DNA of 5,961 bases. It comes from Phycisphaerae bacterium. Its GTDB lineage: Bacteria > Planctomycetota > Phycisphaerae > Phycisphaerales > SM1A02. The notes under the pieces are model-generated. The model ran no database searches. It was not told the DNA's origin and worked only from the letters and a program-made list of their open reading frames with translations. A program made the position numbers and the translations under genes. The stretch spans positions 1 to 5,961 of the forward strand of contig JAUIHC010000197.1 of NCBI GenBank assembly GCA_030432455.1, written 5' to 3'. Of this stretch, positions 5,103 to 5,961 are shown one piece after another; position 1 is the first letter of the stretch, and each line of letters begins with the position of its first letter.

Positions 5103-5128
5103 CGTGATTCGCTCTGGAGCCTTCCGAC

Positions 5129-5961
5129 ATGACCACGACCGCCGGACCCGACCCGTCACTGGCGCTCACGCCGCAGACCATCGTCTCCATCGATCCCGCC
5201 ACCGGCGAACCGGTCGGCGAGATCGAGCTGACGCCGGTCGATCGCATTCCGCAGATGGTTCGCGATGCCCGGCTGGCACAACGGAGCTGGGGCGGCATGA
5301 CGCTGGATCAGCGGGCGGAGATCCTGAAGTCGGCGGCCCCGCGGCTGGTCGAGGAGGCGACCCGCATCGGCGAGCTGCTCACCCGCGAGATGGGCAAGCC
5401 GCGTCCGCAGGGCGTCGGCGAGGCGACCTATTGCGGGAAGGGGCTGCCCGAGGAGGTCGATGCGATCGTCGAGGCGCTGCGGCCGGAGACGCTCGAGGAC
5501 GGACGGGTCCGCACCACGCTGCGTTTCGATCCGTTCGGCGTCGTCGCGGCGATCACACCGTGGAACTTTCCGCTGCTGATGGTCTTCCAGTCGGTGCTGC
5601 CGGCGCTGGTCGCGGGCAACACCGTGCTGCTGAAGCCGAGCGAAGAGACGCCGCTCGTCGCCCGCGAGTGGATCGCGGTCCTCAACGAGGTGCTTCCGCC
5701 GAATGTGCTGCAACTGGTGATCGGTGACGAACGCCAGGGAAAGGCGCTGGTGCAGGCTCCGATCGATCTCATCGTCTTCACCGGCAGCCGCGAGGCGGGC
5801 AAGCACATCCTTCGCGAGGCGGGTGGGGGACTGAAGCGGGTCATTCTCGAACTCGGTGGCAAGGACCCGATGGTCGTGCTGAAGGACGCCGACGTCGATG
5901 CCGCCGCGGCCTTCGCCGCCCGCAACTCGTTCCGCAACGCCGGGCAGGTGTGCGTCAGCAC
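5129..5961 (+). CDS. NAD(P)-dependent aldehyde dehydrogenase (N-terminal part, runs off window)
   Basis: Members of this family oxidise aldehydes to carboxylic acids with NAD or NADP in the cytosol. The 277 visible residues cover the coenzyme-binding domain and reach the catalytic cysteine; about 180-220 more are expected beyond the edge. Motifs seen are IDPATGEPVGE at 21-31, ITPWNFPLL at 142-150 with Asn146, LLKPSEETP at 167-175 with the coenzyme-binding Lys169, FTGSREAG at 218-225, ELGGKDP at 241-247 with general base Glu241, and NAGQVCVS at 270-277 with nucleophile Cys275. The ATG has GGAG at 5116-5119, nine bases upstream. The sequence recalls the succinate-semialdehyde dehydrogenase-like branch, but substrate-determining C-terminal residues are outside the window, so I leave the substrate open. 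It is divergent from the tRNA-glmU-prs operon and shows no functional link to it. Confidence 0.93.
   Translation, partial: MTTTAGPDPSLALTPQTIVSIDPATGEPVGEIELTPVDRIPQMVRDARLAQRSWGGMTLDQRAEILKSAAPRLVEEATRIGELLTREMGKPRPQGVGEATYCGKGLPEEVDAIVEALRPETLEDGRVRTTLRFDPFGVVAAITPWNFPLLMVFQSVLPALVAGNTVLLKPSEETPLVAREWIAVLNEVLPPNVLQLVIGDERQGKALVQAPIDLIVFTGSREAGKHILREAGGGLKRVILELGGKDPMVVLKDADVDAAAAFAARNSFRNAGQVCVS

Larger units (their letters stand above)
4543..5128 (+). other. Intergenic region between divergent units, no convincing gene
   Basis: This 586-base stretch separates the leftward tRNA-Gln operon from the rightward aldehyde dehydrogenase. Open frames exist on both strands, as expected in very GC-rich DNA. 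They run through the tRNA or into the dehydrogenase in the wrong frame, lack good ribosome sites, and give Arg/Pro/Ser-rich products with no recognisable motif. I see no hallmark of RNase P RNA, SRP RNA, 6S RNA or tmRNA. The region does hold three sizeable inverted repeats, listed separately, and a candidate promoter at its right end. Control signals for both flanking units should lie here. Confidence 0.6.

Overview
This window looks like core chromosome from a strongly GC-rich bacterium. The protein sequences look most like those of Planctomycetes, possibly a Phycisphaerae relative. That placement is my impression of the sequences and rests on no search. I see no transposase, phage gene, CRISPR array or defence system, and I found no convincing undescribed system.

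Almost all of the window is one leftward (minus-strand) housekeeping cluster. In transcription order it runs: tRNA-Gln(UUG) at 4542-4472; a stand-alone GlmU-type uridylyltransferase (4437-3661); prs, PRPP synthetase (3664-2681, overlapping the previous gene by 4 bases); rplY/ctc, ribosomal protein bL25 (2609-2016); pth, peptidyl-tRNA hydrolase (1990-1409); rpsF, ribosomal protein bS6 (1327-803); a strong intrinsic terminator (766-730); ssb, single-stranded DNA-binding protein (658-173); and a further terminator (164-134). A 38-base stretch containing that last terminator recurs exactly at 5-42. The glmU-prs-ctc-pth order matches the Bacillus gcaD-prs-ctc-spoVC cluster. The rpsF-ssb adjacency is also common, but rpsR, which often follows, is absent here.

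The genes share themes of precursor supply and translation: UDP-GlcNAc for the cell envelope, PRPP for nucleotides, a glutamine tRNA, two ribosomal proteins, recycling of peptidyl-tRNA, and DNA replication/repair through SSB. No terminator is visible from the tRNA to the end of rpsF, so these may form one long transcript. The terminator after rpsF implies that ssb has its own promoter, and a weak candidate lies at 695-690.

To the right, a 586-base stretch with no convincing gene (4543-5128) separates this cluster from a rightward gene. It holds several GC-rich hairpins and a candidate extended -10 promoter. The rightward gene (5129 to the window edge) is the N-terminal part of an NAD(P)-dependent aldehyde dehydrogenase with its catalytic Glu and Cys present.

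The points most worth a second look are the GlmU that lacks its acetyltransferase half, the tRNA placed 34 bases ahead of a gene with no Shine-Dalgarno, the duplicated terminator after ssb with a hairpin between the copies, the mutually exclusive pairings in the rpsF leader, and the long acidic tail on bS6.
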